The notes: generated by a model not told the origin, from the sequence alone. A stretch of 64,000 nucleotides of DNA from Calothrix sp. FI2-JRJ7 (GCA_019359675.1 JAHHGX010000088.1:1-64000); one strand, 5' to 3'. Positions 16,491-24,909 are shown, counted from the first letter of the stretch. Translations and numbers: made by a program.

Positions 16491-17019
16491 GGGTTGCATA
16501 AACAAGTTCGACTCTCAGTAGTAGGAAGTAGGGAGCCAAATAAATCCAGTTTTGGCGAACTACTAAACATTTCATACACATCAAAAAGGATTAAATATGT
16601 CTCAATTATCTCACGACCTCCAAGCTGATATTGCTGCTAAATCTTGGAAACATGAAGCATTCAAACAAGAATTATTAAACAATCCGAATGCTGCATTAAA
16701 GGCATTAGGAGTAGAAGTCCCTTCAAACATTCAAGTAGAAGTTGTTGAAGAAACAGCTAACAAAGTTTACTTGGTACTACCTGTTAAGCCTTCTGTTCTT
16801 TCAGCTGCAGAATTAAGTGACGAACAACTCGAAGCCGTTGCAGGTGGAAGAATCGCCGATAAAACAACTACAGTCACATCGGCAGGTGTTACTAAATGTT
16901 GCTGGGGTTAAAAGCACCCTCAGTAGTTGCAAGTAGAGAGCCAAGTTTAGAAAATTGGCGCCAAGCCAGGGTTGCATAAATAAGTTGAAGTCCCAGTAGT
17001 AGAGATTAGGCAACCAAAT
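16491..17019 (+). repeat. Direct repeats before the RiPP precursor and transporter pseudogene
   Basis: A ~50-bp block at 16491-16541 (GGGTTGCATAAACAAGTT, then CAGTAGTAGGAAGTAGGGAG and CCAAA) recurs at 16969-17019. A half copy (CAGTAGTTGCAAGTAGAGAG) lies at 16921-16947. The full copies precede the NHLP gene by 56 bp and the transporter pseudogene by 97 bp. They may be shared regulatory leaders or scars of a tandem duplication. GGGTTGCATAAA also resembles the IS1-element end at 20755. Confidence 0.65.
16597..16911 (+). CDS. NHLP-leader RiPP precursor peptide
   Basis: The 104-residue protein belongs to the nitrile-hydratase-like leader peptide (NHLP) precursors. The long helical leader (SWKHEAFKQELLNNPNAALK, ALGVEVPSNIQVEVVEE) ends in LSDEQLEAVAGG, the double-Gly site for C39 peptidase-transporters. 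Cleavage after residue 84 would release a 20-residue core rich in Thr, with Lys-Cys-Cys-Trp-Gly at the end. No modification enzyme (LanM, radical SAM, cyclodehydratase) is nearby, and the adjacent transporter gene is broken, so maturation would have to use enzymes elsewhere. The start has an upstream AAAGGA. Confidence 0.93.
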   Translation: MSQLSHDLQADIAAKSWKHEAFKQELLNNPNAALKALGVEVPSNIQVEVVEETANKVYLVLPVKPSVLSAAELSDEQLEAVAGGRIADKTTTVTSAGVTKCCWG

Positions 17020-17115
17020 ATAGATTATTTATAAGTTATATCCAGAGTGCGGATGTAGAAGCACGCGAAGGGTAATATTGCTGTTGCATTTGTAAATTAT
17101 GTAATACGTAAGGTT

Positions 17116-17728
17116 ATGAAAGCTGTTGGAAATCAAAAAGCGCGCGGTCGCTACCAAAAAACTATTGCTTGGCTGCAAAAAAAATTTTCCTCACTGTTCC
17201 AGAAAACTGGGATAAATAACCTGTTTCGTCATCGAGTTCCTATCAGGTTGCAATTGAGCGAAGTTGAATGTGGTGCTGCCTGTGTAGCAATGATTTTTAG
17301 CTACTACGGGCGTAATACGAAGGTTGCAGAATGTTACGAACGCCTGGGTATTGGTCGAGATGGTGTTACAGCACGGTCAATTGCTAACGTTGCTCGCAGC
17401 TACCTACGGTTTACGTGTTAAAGCTTACTCTATAGAAACAGCAGATTTTCAATATATACAACTACCAGCTATTATCCATTGGGATTTTGACCACTTTATA
17501 GTTGTAGAGCGTTGGTCATCAAAAAAGGTTGATGTTATAGACCCGTCTCGTGGACGGCGCCAGTTGAGTGCTGCTGAATTTAATGCTAGCTTCACTGGTA
17601 TAGTTTTGACATTTGACAAGGGCGCCCAATTCCAAGGACAACCGCACGGTACTAGCGTTACTGTCAAATATATTATTGTGATAATATTCATAAAAAATAC
17701 ATACGCAGTCAGCATATTTACGCAATAA
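17116..17728 (+). pseudogene. NHLP-type peptidase-transporter (PCAT): C39 peptidase remnant, frameshifted and truncated
   Basis: The first frame (17116-17421) encodes the C39 start with the catalytic Cys motif LSEVECGAACVAMIFSYYGR and GRDGVTARSIANVARSY. The protein then continues in another frame (YGLRVKAYS, LPAIIHWDFDHFIVVERW with the catalytic His, VDVIDPSRGRRQLSAAEF, FTGIVLTF). The shift is explained by a 4-base tandem duplication, CTAC at 17400-17403 and again at 17404-17407. Family resemblance ends near 17650 (PHGTSV); the membrane and ATPase domains of the exporter are missing. Its place next to the NHLP precursor fits a lost cognate exporter. Confidence 0.88.
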
Positions 17729-18204
17729 TCTATAAAATACTGGTTGATGTACTTAGAGGACTACCCATGAGAACTCTGCAAGTATTGGAACGGAAACGGG
17801 CAAATACGTTTCAAATTAAGTAGATACGTAAACTATTGTCAATTTAAGGCGAAATATCGGCAAAAAATATTGAATTAATCGTATACTCACATCTGTTAGC
17901 CTACGCTGACAAATTTGCTTGTATAGCCCTGACTACAAGTCGTTTGCGCTTGTTACAAAAAGAAAGAGAACAGTTTTTACTATCCTCTACTTGTAGAATT
18001 GCTTAACATCAGCTTTACTTTCCCAATTTTAAGTTGGATAGATAGAAAAAATCATACATGGTCTTTAGATTTTCTTAAGCTAAAGACTTTGCACTTTGCT
18101 GTCATACAAGACAGTAGAGAAAAGATTTGTTCATACGTTGATGTACGCAGTTCATTGAACACAAACTTGACAATTCTAGTTTCTTTATCAGGGGAGTCAA
18201 CAAA
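17729..18204. other. Decayed region with short coding scraps
   Basis: Short frames on the + strand, such as LVDVLRGLPMRTLQVLERKR (around 17740-17800) and ALTTSRLRLLQKERE (around 17926-17970), may be scraps of the lost transporter, but I cannot match them with confidence. The last ~60 bp carry the ribosome-binding site of the oxidase. Confidence 0.35.
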
Positions 18205-19632
18205 ATGCCTTGGCAAGTATCCTCTCAAATTCCGATTAATCCTGTTCATGCTGCTGTAGGAAGAACAGGTAAAGTATTATTCTTTGGTGGTTCGGGTAAC
18301 GACCCAAGCCAAGCAGCATATGATAATTCCCCAGAAGGGGTTAGACTTTGGGATCCAAATAGCGGAGCCTTCACCACTCCCACTATTCCACGAGATAGTA
18401 ATGGAAACCCGATTGACGTTTTCTGTGCTGCTCACTCATTCCGAGCTGACGGACAATTGTTTGTTGCAGGTGGAACTCTACAATATGATCCATTCTATGG
18501 AATAGCCGATTGCTTTTTATTTAATTTTGCTGCTAATAGCGGGAATGGAAGCTGGACAAAAGTAGCATCAATGAATAGAGGTCGTTGGTACCCTACCGTA
18601 TTAACGTTGGGCGATGGTAGAATTTTCAGCCTTTCGGGTTTAGACGTAAATGGCAACCTTGACCGCAACCCAGAAATTTTTAACGGTTCTACTGGTTGGA
18701 AAATTTTTACACAACAAACCAGTAGTTTTGCCCTCTATGCCCACTTATTCTTGTTGGGTAGTGGCAAAATTTTTTATACAGGCGCCCAACTGGGGGGCAA
18801 CAATGGTGTACCACCATGCATTCTCACTTTACCCTCAAAATTTAATCGAGCGATAACCCAACAGGTAGTGTCTGGATTGGAAGTATCAGGCAATGGCAAT
18901 CAAGCTGCTAGTATATTGCTCCCACCAGCTCAAGACCAAAAGGTTATGATTATCGGCGGGGGTGGAGGTGCAGCAACGAATCGAGTAAATGTTATAAATC
19001 TCAATGCGACTACTCCCACTTACACAGCAGCACCATATCTTAATAATCCAAGAATGCACCATAATGCTGTTATATTGCCGAATCGAACGGTATTTGTGTG
19101 TAATGGCAGCAAAGGGGAAGAAGATGTAGGACAATCTACATTGCCAGCAGAGATTTATAATCCAGCAACAAATACTTGGACTCAGGTAGAGACACCAATT
19201 GTTAACGGTCGCGTCTATCATTCAGTCGCGGTGTTACTGCCAGATGGCAGAGTAGTTGTAGCAGGGGGAAATCCCAGTCGGGGTACTTATGAAAATCGGA
19301 TAGAAATTTATAGTCCGGCGTATATATCACAGACAAGACCCACAATTAGTAGTGCCCCCGCGACAACAGGCTATAGCAGAACAATTACAATCCAAACAAA
19401 CCAACCTGCAACGAACATCAAATGGGTTCATCTAGTTAGACCAATGGCGCCAACTCATGGTCTAGATACAGAACAACGGCTGGTAGATATGCCGATTAGC
19501 TCTAGAAGTGGTAACTCACTCAGCGTTCAAACGACGGGGAATCGCAACATTGCACCCCCTGGTTACTACATGTTGTTTGTTGTTGACAACAATAACATTC
19601 CCTCAGTCGCAAGTTGGATTCAATTAACATGA
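18205..19632 (+). CDS. Copper-radical oxidase, galactose/glyoxal oxidase-like
   Basis: The 475-residue protein has kelch-type repeats (VLFFGGSG, LFVAGGT, RIFSLSG, VVVAGGNP) and a C-terminal DUF1929 beta domain (APPGYYMLFVVDNNNIPSVASWI). All copper-site residues of the glyoxal oxidase family can be placed: Cys74 (DVFCAAHSF) for the Cys-Tyr cofactor with Tyr129 (RGRWYPT), Tyr338-His339 (NGRVYHS) and His418 (APTHGLDTEQR). The family oxidises primary alcohols or aldehydes to give H2O2. There is no signal peptide, and AGGGGAG nine bases before the ATG fixes the start. A Tat-exported protein follows after 56 bp, suggesting an operon. Substrate unknown. Confidence 0.9.
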   Translation: MPWQVSSQIPINPVHAAVGRTGKVLFFGGSGNDPSQAAYDNSPEGVRLWDPNSGAFTTPTIPRDSNGNPIDVFCAAHSFRADGQLFVAGGTLQYDPFYGIADCFLFNFAANSGNGSWTKVASMNRGRWYPTVLTLGDGRIFSLSGLDVNGNLDRNPEIFNGSTGWKIFTQQTSSFALYAHLFLLGSGKIFYTGAQLGGNNGVPPCILTLPSKFNRAITQQVVSGLEVSGNGNQAASILLPPAQDQKVMIIGGGGGAATNRVNVINLNATTPTYTAAPYLNNPRMHHNAVILPNRTVFVCNGSKGEEDVGQSTLPAEIYNPATNTWTQVETPIVNGRVYHSVAVLLPDGRVVVAGGNPSRGTYENRIEIYSPAYISQTRPTISSAPATTGYSRTITIQTNQPATNIKWVHLVRPMAPTHGLDTEQRLVDMPISSRSGNSLSVQTTGNRNIAPPGYYMLFVVDNNNIPSVASWIQLT

Positions 19633-19688
19633 TGACCCACAGCAAGCGTAGAACAATGGCAAACTGGCAGTAATTCTAGGATTCATAT

Positions 19689-20588
19689 ATGGCATTAAAA
19701 TTAACACGCAGACAATTTGGTCAGTTGGCGATCTTCAGCACCACAACTGCTGGTGTGGGGCTTGTTATCAGCAAAACCCTTGCACAAGAGTCCAAAACTA
19801 GCACGGTTATCTTAGGTATAAGAAATGGTATTACTGATAACGATACCGATACCAACTTGGACTCAAATACCACTGACATCGCTGACGGAAGTCAAATTAC
19901 AGACCCATCCACTCTACAGCCAATTGTCGTGGAGTCTTTGAATGTCAGCACTAAAGAAATTAAAACCGTACTTACCACCGCACCGATTTTGGAGACTTGT
20001 GAACGGTTGAGCGGTTTTGCCTCCATAGATGGTAAACTCATCGCAGCCGCTACCTATACCTGTACAACAAAGAAAAAAGACACAAAAGTTCGTTTAATTG
20101 ATTTAAATTCTCTAGAAACTGTAAACATCTCAGGACTAAAAAATAACGAAGAAGTTTACCAATTACTGCGTTTAGCAGATGGCTCACTTGGTGCTGTAGT
20201 CGGCAAAGAAAAAGGAAAGGGGTCTTCTAGGATAGTAACTATTGATTTAAAAACAGGTCAAATTAAAGACCGAAGCAAAATACCCGAACAAAAGCGCGTA
20301 ACTGTTGTAGCTGAGTGTCCAGACGGAGTTTTCTACGGAATTGATACTGGTAAGGCAGGCGAAACAAGTTTGTCTCAGATTGATAAAGGAGAATCAAAAA
20401 AATTAACATACCAAAGTGCAACTTTTAATAATGGTTCTGACGGATTGGTTTGCACTTCATCAAACGAATTATTCACCTTGATTGGATTTAGGTATCAATC
20501 TCCGAAATACCTTAACAAAATCAATAAGGACACTGGAGAGACAGAGAGAATAAGTGGCTTTGATGTTGCAAAAATTACGCTCGCGTAG
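19689..20588 (+). CDS. Tat-exported hypothetical protein, propeller-like
   Basis: The 299-residue protein opens with a twin-arginine signal (KLTRRQFGQLAIFSTTTAGVG, cleavage near LAQES). An Asp-rich linker (DNDTDTNLDSNTTD) follows, then repeating strand-turn units resembling propeller blades (LADGSLGAVVGKEKGKGSSR, CPDGVFYGIDTGKAGE, TSSNELFTLIGF). I recognise no named family. It sits 56 bp after the copper-radical oxidase, which lacks a signal of its own; Tat exports folded proteins, so a joint role is plausible. A fragment of a near-identical gene lies at 511-771. A terminator follows. Confidence 0.8.
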   Translation: MALKLTRRQFGQLAIFSTTTAGVGLVISKTLAQESKTSTVILGIRNGITDNDTDTNLDSNTTDIADGSQITDPSTLQPIVVESLNVSTKEIKTVLTTAPILETCERLSGFASIDGKLIAAATYTCTTKKKDTKVRLIDLNSLETVNISGLKNNEEVYQLLRLADGSLGAVVGKEKGKGSSRIVTIDLKTGQIKDRSKIPEQKRVTVVAECPDGVFYGIDTGKAGETSLSQIDKGESKKLTYQSATFNNGSDGLVCTSSNELFTLIGFRYQSPKYLNKINKDTGETERISGFDVAKITLA

Positions 20589-20609
20589 GCATTGATGCTA
20601 TAAAGCACC

Positions 20610-20648
20610 GCGTAACACACCGCGTCTTGTGGTGCGTTACGCCTTTTT
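20610..20648 (+). terminator. Rho-independent terminator after the oxidase/Tat operon
   Basis: GCGTAAC (20610-20616) pairs with GTTACGC (20636-20642), with further pairing CACC/GGTG inside, followed by CTTTTTC. It starts 21 bases after the stop codon of the Tat protein gene. Confidence 0.9.
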
Positions 20649-20793
20649 CCTACGCCGTAAGGCGCCACCAGCAATTTTGGTTCGTATTGGGTGAAGCATA
20701 AATTTTACAGTTAAAATTATAAATCTTCACGTAGTGAGGCATGATAAATTAACGGGCGTTGCATAATATAGGGAGGAATTGAGGTGTTCTACC

Positions 20794-21532
20794 ATGCATT
20801 GTCCACACTGTGAGTCTACTGAGATTAGAAAAAATGGAAAGCGCCGAGGTAAACGCTCATCACGTTTGTACTAATTGTCGGCGCCAGTTTATAGATACAT
20901 ACAGTCCGCCAAAAGGTTACTCAGATGAGAAAAAACGCGCGTTGTTTAAACGCATACGTGAATGGCGCAGGTTTTAGAGCGATCGAACGACTCTCCAGGA
21001 GTTCACCATACAACCATAATTAATTGGGTAAAGCAAATAGCCGAAAAATTGCCTCCGGCGCCACTGATTGATGAAATACCAACCGTTGGAGCGCAAAGTA
21101 GGCGGTGTCGGTTTCCGTCCCGCCTAACTTTGCAAGAGAGAACTGGATGAACTAGAAACTTTTGTTGGTAAAAAAAAATAAAATTTGGATATGGACGGCA
21201 TGTTTACCACTTCCGTGAAGGAATTTTAGCTTGGGTAATAGGAGACCATAGCGCCGAAACTTTTAAACCTCTGTGGGATATTGTTCGCCTCTGGCAGTGC
21301 TATTTTTATGTTACCGATGGTTGGCCAGTTTATGCGAGTTTTATTGACCCAGGAGACCATATTATAAGCAAAACGTATATGACTAGAGTAGAAGGGGAAA
21401 ATACACGTTTACGGCATTACCTCGCACGCTTACATCGAAAAACATTGTGTTATTCGCTCATCAGTAGATATGCTTAAACACTCAGTTAGATTATTACTAC
21501 ACTACTTCAAGTATAGAGAAATACCTGTCTAA
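20794..21532 (+). pseudogene. IS1-family transposase (InsA/InsB), multiple frameshifts
   Basis: The start ATG with a good ribosome-binding site opens MHCPHCESTEIRKNGKRRGK, the zinc-finger InsA start. The frame is lost near 20860 and resumes as VCTNCRRQF, then GVHHTTIINWVKQIAEKLP (helix-turn-helix), LDELETFVG, REGILAWVIGDHSAETF, FYVTDGWPVYASFI and SVDMLKHSVRLLLHYF. At least four frame changes and a 39-bp insertion at 21094 separate these pieces, so no active transposase can be made. Confidence 0.9.
21094..21132. repeat. 39-bp small palindromic repeat inside the IS transposase
   Basis: CAAAGTAGGCGG and CCCGCCTAACTTTG form the arms of a palindrome that interrupts the conserved transposase segment between EIPTVG and ELDELETFVG. 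The form is that of small dispersed palindromic repeats known in Nostoc-type genomes; assignment to a named class is not possible here. Confidence 0.6.
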
Positions 21533-21565
21533 ACGCTAATTCATCCCGCATTTATGCAACGCCAA

Positions 21566-21934
21566 TTAACGTATATTAGCGCCATTTGGAAAATACTGCG
21601 GGTAAAGATATATATTATTTGTTAAACCACCATTGGCGCCTGGTCTAAGATATGTTCCAGTTGAGTTAGTTTGATTGCCCTGTATAGTAATATTAGTTCC
21701 GTTTGGGTAATAATAAGTCGTAGTTCCATCACCGCGCGGTACTGTAACACTAGGGTATGTCACTCCATTGGGCGCCGAAATTGTTCCATTCGGAAGAATC
21801 CGCGTTCCAGTGGGATAGTTCAGAGAGTTACCCATTCCATTAGAAGCAGGTGGAGTAATTACTTGTGCGTTAGCTACCACAGGTGTGCTAACTCCAAATA
21901 TTACAGTTAATAATCCTAATTTAAACCAATTCAT
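21566..21934 (-). CDS. Small exported Gly/Asn/Thr-rich protein
   Basis: The 122-residue protein starts with a signal peptide (MNWFKLGLLTVIFGVSTPVVANA). The mature part is low-complexity and rich in Asn, Gly, Thr and Tyr, with two PNG..PNG turns (ILPNGTISAPNGVTYP and YYYPNGTNITIQGNQTN). A frame extending to 22030 runs through an unrelated dispersed repeat, so I take the ATG at 21934 as start. The stop codon lies inside the IS1 target duplication, so the insertion hit the very end of the gene without changing the protein. Function unknown. Confidence 0.7.
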   Translation of the reverse strand: MNWFKLGLLTVIFGVSTPVVANAQVITPPASNGMGNSLNYPTGTRILPNGTISAPNGVTYPSVTVPRGDGTTTYYYPNGTNITIQGNQTNSTGTYLRPGANGGLTNNIYLYPQYFPNGANIR

Positions 21935-22103
21935 AATAAATCCCCAATTAATTCTTGTGGGGTGGGCATCGCAAGCCCCGCCCACATATATATATTGTTT
22001 TGTGTTAGGAACCGAGGCGCCTCCACCCAACCTACGTATATTTTACAAGCTCCAAGAGCGTGCTTGATTACTGAAATCACCCTCGATTTTGTCGTAAGTA
22101 TCA

Positions 22104-22360
22104 AGGCGCCCATATGTATATACAGCAGTTTGAGCAATTTTTGTTACCTGTTCAAAGTCAGAAACATCAGCTACAACTGCTGTTGCATCTCCACCCAAAG
22201 AGCGAATTTCTTCTACTAAAGATTCTAAACCAGGTTGACTACGAGCCGCGACAACTACCTTGGCACCACGATTTGCAAACTGAAGCGCTGCATTGCGTCC
22301 GATACCACTTGAGGCGCCGACTACAGCAACAACCTGCTGATTTATTGGCTTTAATTGCAT
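22104..22360 (-). pseudogene. Short-chain dehydrogenase, N-terminal fragment
   Basis: The N-terminal half of an SDR Rossmann domain is clear: VVAVVGASSGIGRNAALQFA (Gly-rich NAD(P) site), GAKVVVAARS, GGDATAVVADVSD and TYGRLDT. After YGRLDT, at about 22104, where intact enzymes go on to WVNNAAV and the catalytic YxxxK, the sequence is unrelated. The active site is therefore missing. Confidence 0.88.
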
Positions 22361-22604
22361 TTACTCTACTCCCTAAATTAATAGCTAGTTCCTATTAATA
22401 AAGTTAGTTAAATGTAATAAAACTTCATCAGTCGCAAGTTGTAATGAGCGCTCTGTCACGGCCATACGTGCGTAGTAGGTTCGTAATAAGTTAGTAGTAA
22501 GCACTAAAGTGCTTATGTTAAAGCACTGTAAAGCTCCGCTTTACGTCCTTCGGACAAACTTCGTTAACGGTGTAGGGTAGTGTTGACTACGAGCAAAAAT
22601 TCTT
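22361..22604. other. Intergenic DNA with a possible coding remnant
   Basis: On the - strand 22385-22490 a frame ends in YYARMAVTERSLQLATDE then VLLHLTNFINRN and a stop. It looks like the tail of a lost gene of unknown family. Short palindromes follow (AGCACTAAAGTGCT near 22500; GTAAAGCTCCGCTTTAC near 22530). Confidence 0.35.
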
Positions 22605-23125
22605 TTAAATTACAAAACGCACCTTTTTAAAGGTATTACACTCTATTTCCTTTCTTGCAGAAATTTCTACGTCATCTACAATAGCTTTTTTTACATCTAT
22701 TCCATGTACGTGCAATCGGACTTCGGTATAAGGAAAAGCATATTCCCCTTCATGTTCCCAAGTTAACTCTAAGCCTTCTTGATTACGCTTGATGTTAAAT
22801 TTATTTAGGCGCTATTCTCCATAACCATCACCTGCATCACTATATACATACCCTTGGCTATTTTCTTCAACGGGTGGGTAAATATGAAGGGTTAATGTTT
22901 TATTTTCTTCCATTGGCAGAATAGTTCCTGCGTTTACAAAAACTCTCTAGTATTCGTCCTTCGACAAATAAATTATTGTGGTGGCTCAGTTTAATTCCGG
23001 GGTTCAGAATAGTAATAAACTGTACGCCTAATTTTTGAAGTTCTTGGGTAAAAGCAGGCAAGTTTGGAAAACGTTCTGGGTCAATAGTAAAAGCTCGGTA
23101 TCCAACTTGACAGTCTATATTATCT
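22605..23125 (-). pseudogene. GH31 alpha-glucosidase, collapsed remnant
   Basis: The upstream piece reads NIDCQVGYRAFTIDPERFP then ELQKLGVQFITILNPGIK, the GH31 segment before the catalytic Asp. The downstream piece reads VFVNAGTILPMEENKTLTLH, then YVYSDAGDGYGE and EGLELTWEHEGEYAFP, the C-terminal domain of the same family. The centre with the catalytic residues is deleted near 22950, and at least one stop and one frameshift are present. It is clearly non-functional. Confidence 0.85.
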
Positions 23126-23328
23126 TACTTAACGTTCCTTTATAAAGGATGCCATTACAGACTCGAATATAACTGGTGTCTGTAAACATGTTGATTATAG
23201 ATGCAAGCCCACCTTTTGTGCAGAATTTTGTGAATAGTCTGGATGTGAAGAATTTTTACAAAAAAGCGAAATAGCAAACTAGTAGATTGTTAAACAATTA
23301 ACAAGCTCAAAAGAAAGAAAAGGAAGCA
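23126..23328. other. Upstream region of the protein kinase
   Basis: No gene is seen. The segment carries the kinase promoter and a ribosome-binding site (AAGGAAG, five bases before the ATG). Confidence 0.4.
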
Positions 23329-24723
23329 ATGGATAGACTAGTTGGTAAAGTTTTACACAATCGCTATCGCATTCAATCTCTGCTAGGTCGCCAGACTGGT
23401 CGTAGAACTTTTCTAGCAAACGATTTAGTTGGGGAATTTTCGGTTGTCGTCAAGTTGCTATTATTTAATCCTGACTTTAGCTGGGACGATCTGAAACTTT
23501 TTGAACGTGAAGCAGAAGTTCTCAAAGCTCTTGACCACCCTGCCATTCCTAAATACCTTGATTACTTCGAGGTTGAGACTGAGTTAGGGAAAGGCTTTGC
23601 GCTAGTTCAAACTTATATTGAGGCGCCTTCTTTACAAGACTGGATACAGTCCGGTCGTACCTTTAGCGAGCAAGAACTAAAAGCGCTCGCTGTTGACTTA
23701 CTAGGAATTTTAGATTACCTTCATAACCGTCAACCTCCTGTTGTTCATCGGGACATTAAACCCAGCAACATTTTGTTGAGCGACCGCAGTGGTCATAGCC
23801 CTGGACAAGTTTACCTAATTGATTTTGGCTCGGTTCAAACCGCAGTATATGGTGGAACAAGGACAATCGTTGGCACTTATGGCTACATGCCTCCCGAACA
23901 GTTTGGTGGACAGACTACACCGACTTCCGATCTGTATGCGCTGGGAGCGACCCTAATTTATCTTGCGACGGGACAACATCCTGATAAATTGCCACAAGTC
24001 CAGATGCGTATTGTTTTTGAAGATAAGGTTAATCTCAGCCCACATTTTATCGACTGGCTGAAATGGATAACAGAACCAAGTATAGATTTACCACTGAAAT
24101 CGGCATTAAAGGCATTGTCTAGCCTGGAAGAATCAAATAAGGGAGAAAGTCGCTTAACAATCCCTACCAAGCCCGCTGGTAGCAAAGTACAAATTACACA
24201 TACCGAACAGATGCTGGAGGTTGTTATTCCCCCACGAGGTTTCCATCTTGCGCTAATCCCCCTGATTGGATTTGCGGTCGTGTGGAATTCATTTCTCGTG
24301 GTGTGGTACAGCATTGCTTTTGCGTCTTGGAATTCTGGTGGATGGTTCGCAGCCCTATTTGCGATTTGTCACTTAGGCGCTGGTCTTTGGTTAATTTGGC
24401 AAATTATCTTTAGTTTGCTAGTGAAAGTGAGGTTGCAGATTACTCAATCGTCCATTTCTCTGTCTCATGAAATCATAGGGTTGAAGTGCCTGCCAGTTCT
24501 TACAGCAAACCGACAGAATATTACGAAAGTTGAACTCACTCGCGAACTTAATCGTTTTTCATATAAGAAAGATTTTGAAGGAGATAGTCCTCAAATCAAT
24601 ATTTGGGCAGGGACAAAGAAATTTGCACTGGGTGGTGGAAATACTTTGACTACCCCAGAGCTTGAATGGTTAGCACAGAATTTGAGCAGTTGGCTAAATT
24701 TGACTATTACCAAGCAGCAATAA
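23329..24723 (+). CDS. Membrane-anchored Ser/Thr protein kinase
   Basis: Residues ~10-275 form a Hanks-type kinase domain: LLGRQTGRRTF loop, Lys42 (VVKLL), catalytic HRDIKPSN (Asp142, Asn147), IDFG (Asp165) and GTYGYMPPEQ. The Gly loop is unusual (GRQTGR instead of GxGxxG), a variant I have seen in cyanobacterial kinases. Residues ~305-365 hold two membrane segments. The last ~100 residues are a small beta-rich domain with no family I recognise. It stands alone, convergent with the TPR-CHAT gene; targets cannot be told from the sequence. Confidence 0.88.
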   Translation: MDRLVGKVLHNRYRIQSLLGRQTGRRTFLANDLVGEFSVVVKLLLFNPDFSWDDLKLFEREAEVLKALDHPAIPKYLDYFEVETELGKGFALVQTYIEAPSLQDWIQSGRTFSEQELKALAVDLLGILDYLHNRQPPVVHRDIKPSNILLSDRSGHSPGQVYLIDFGSVQTAVYGGTRTIVGTYGYMPPEQFGGQTTPTSDLYALGATLIYLATGQHPDKLPQVQMRIVFEDKVNLSPHFIDWLKWITEPSIDLPLKSALKALSSLEESNKGESRLTIPTKPAGSKVQITHTEQMLEVVIPPRGFHLALIPLIGFAVVWNSFLVVWYSIAFASWNSGGWFAALFAICHLGAGLWLIWQIIFSLLVKVRLQITQSSISLSHEIIGLKCLPVLTANRQNITKVELTRELNRFSYKKDFEGDSPQINIWAGTKKFALGGGNTLTTPELEWLAQNLSSWLNLTITKQQ

Positions 24724-24807
24724 AACTAAACAGGTTCTTGAGGGAAATTATAGTCCCGATTCTTGCTAAAATACCAATTTACAAGCGCTGTTCTTTCAAT
24801 CATTGCT

Positions 24808-24909
24808 ATAGCAATCCTAAATCATTTATAAAATTCTCACGTTGTAGAGACGCGATTTAATCGCGTCTCTACCAGATCAGATTTTTGATAAATCATATAG
24901 GACTGCTAT
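24808..24909. repeat. Nested palindromic repeat between convergent genes
   Basis: Outer arms of 21 bp (ATAGCAATCCTAAATCATTTA at 24808-24828 against 24889-24909, three mismatches) enclose a perfect 29-bp palindrome (24844-24872; GTAGAGACGCGA with a TTAAT-type centre). The inner palindrome recurs in part at 12330 and 57057. It lies between the 3' ends of the kinase and CHAT genes and could also work as a bidirectional terminator. The remaining intergenic sequence shows nothing else. Confidence 0.75.

Larger units (their letters stand above)
20755..21563 (+). mobile_element. IS1-family insertion sequence, complete ends, decayed transposase
   Basis: The element is 809 bp. Its ends are inverted repeats: GGCGTTGCATAA (20755-20766) and TTATGCAACGCC (21552-21563), with imperfect matching going on for about 25 bp. 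It is flanked by identical 8-bp target duplications AATTAACG at 20747-20754 and 21564-21571. Length, 8-bp duplication and transposase sequence agree with the IS1 family. Confidence 0.93.

Noticed and set aside
20755-23125. Genomic island or prophage
   Set aside because: No integrase, tRNA attachment site or phage genes; a single degenerate IS and pseudogenes explain the region.
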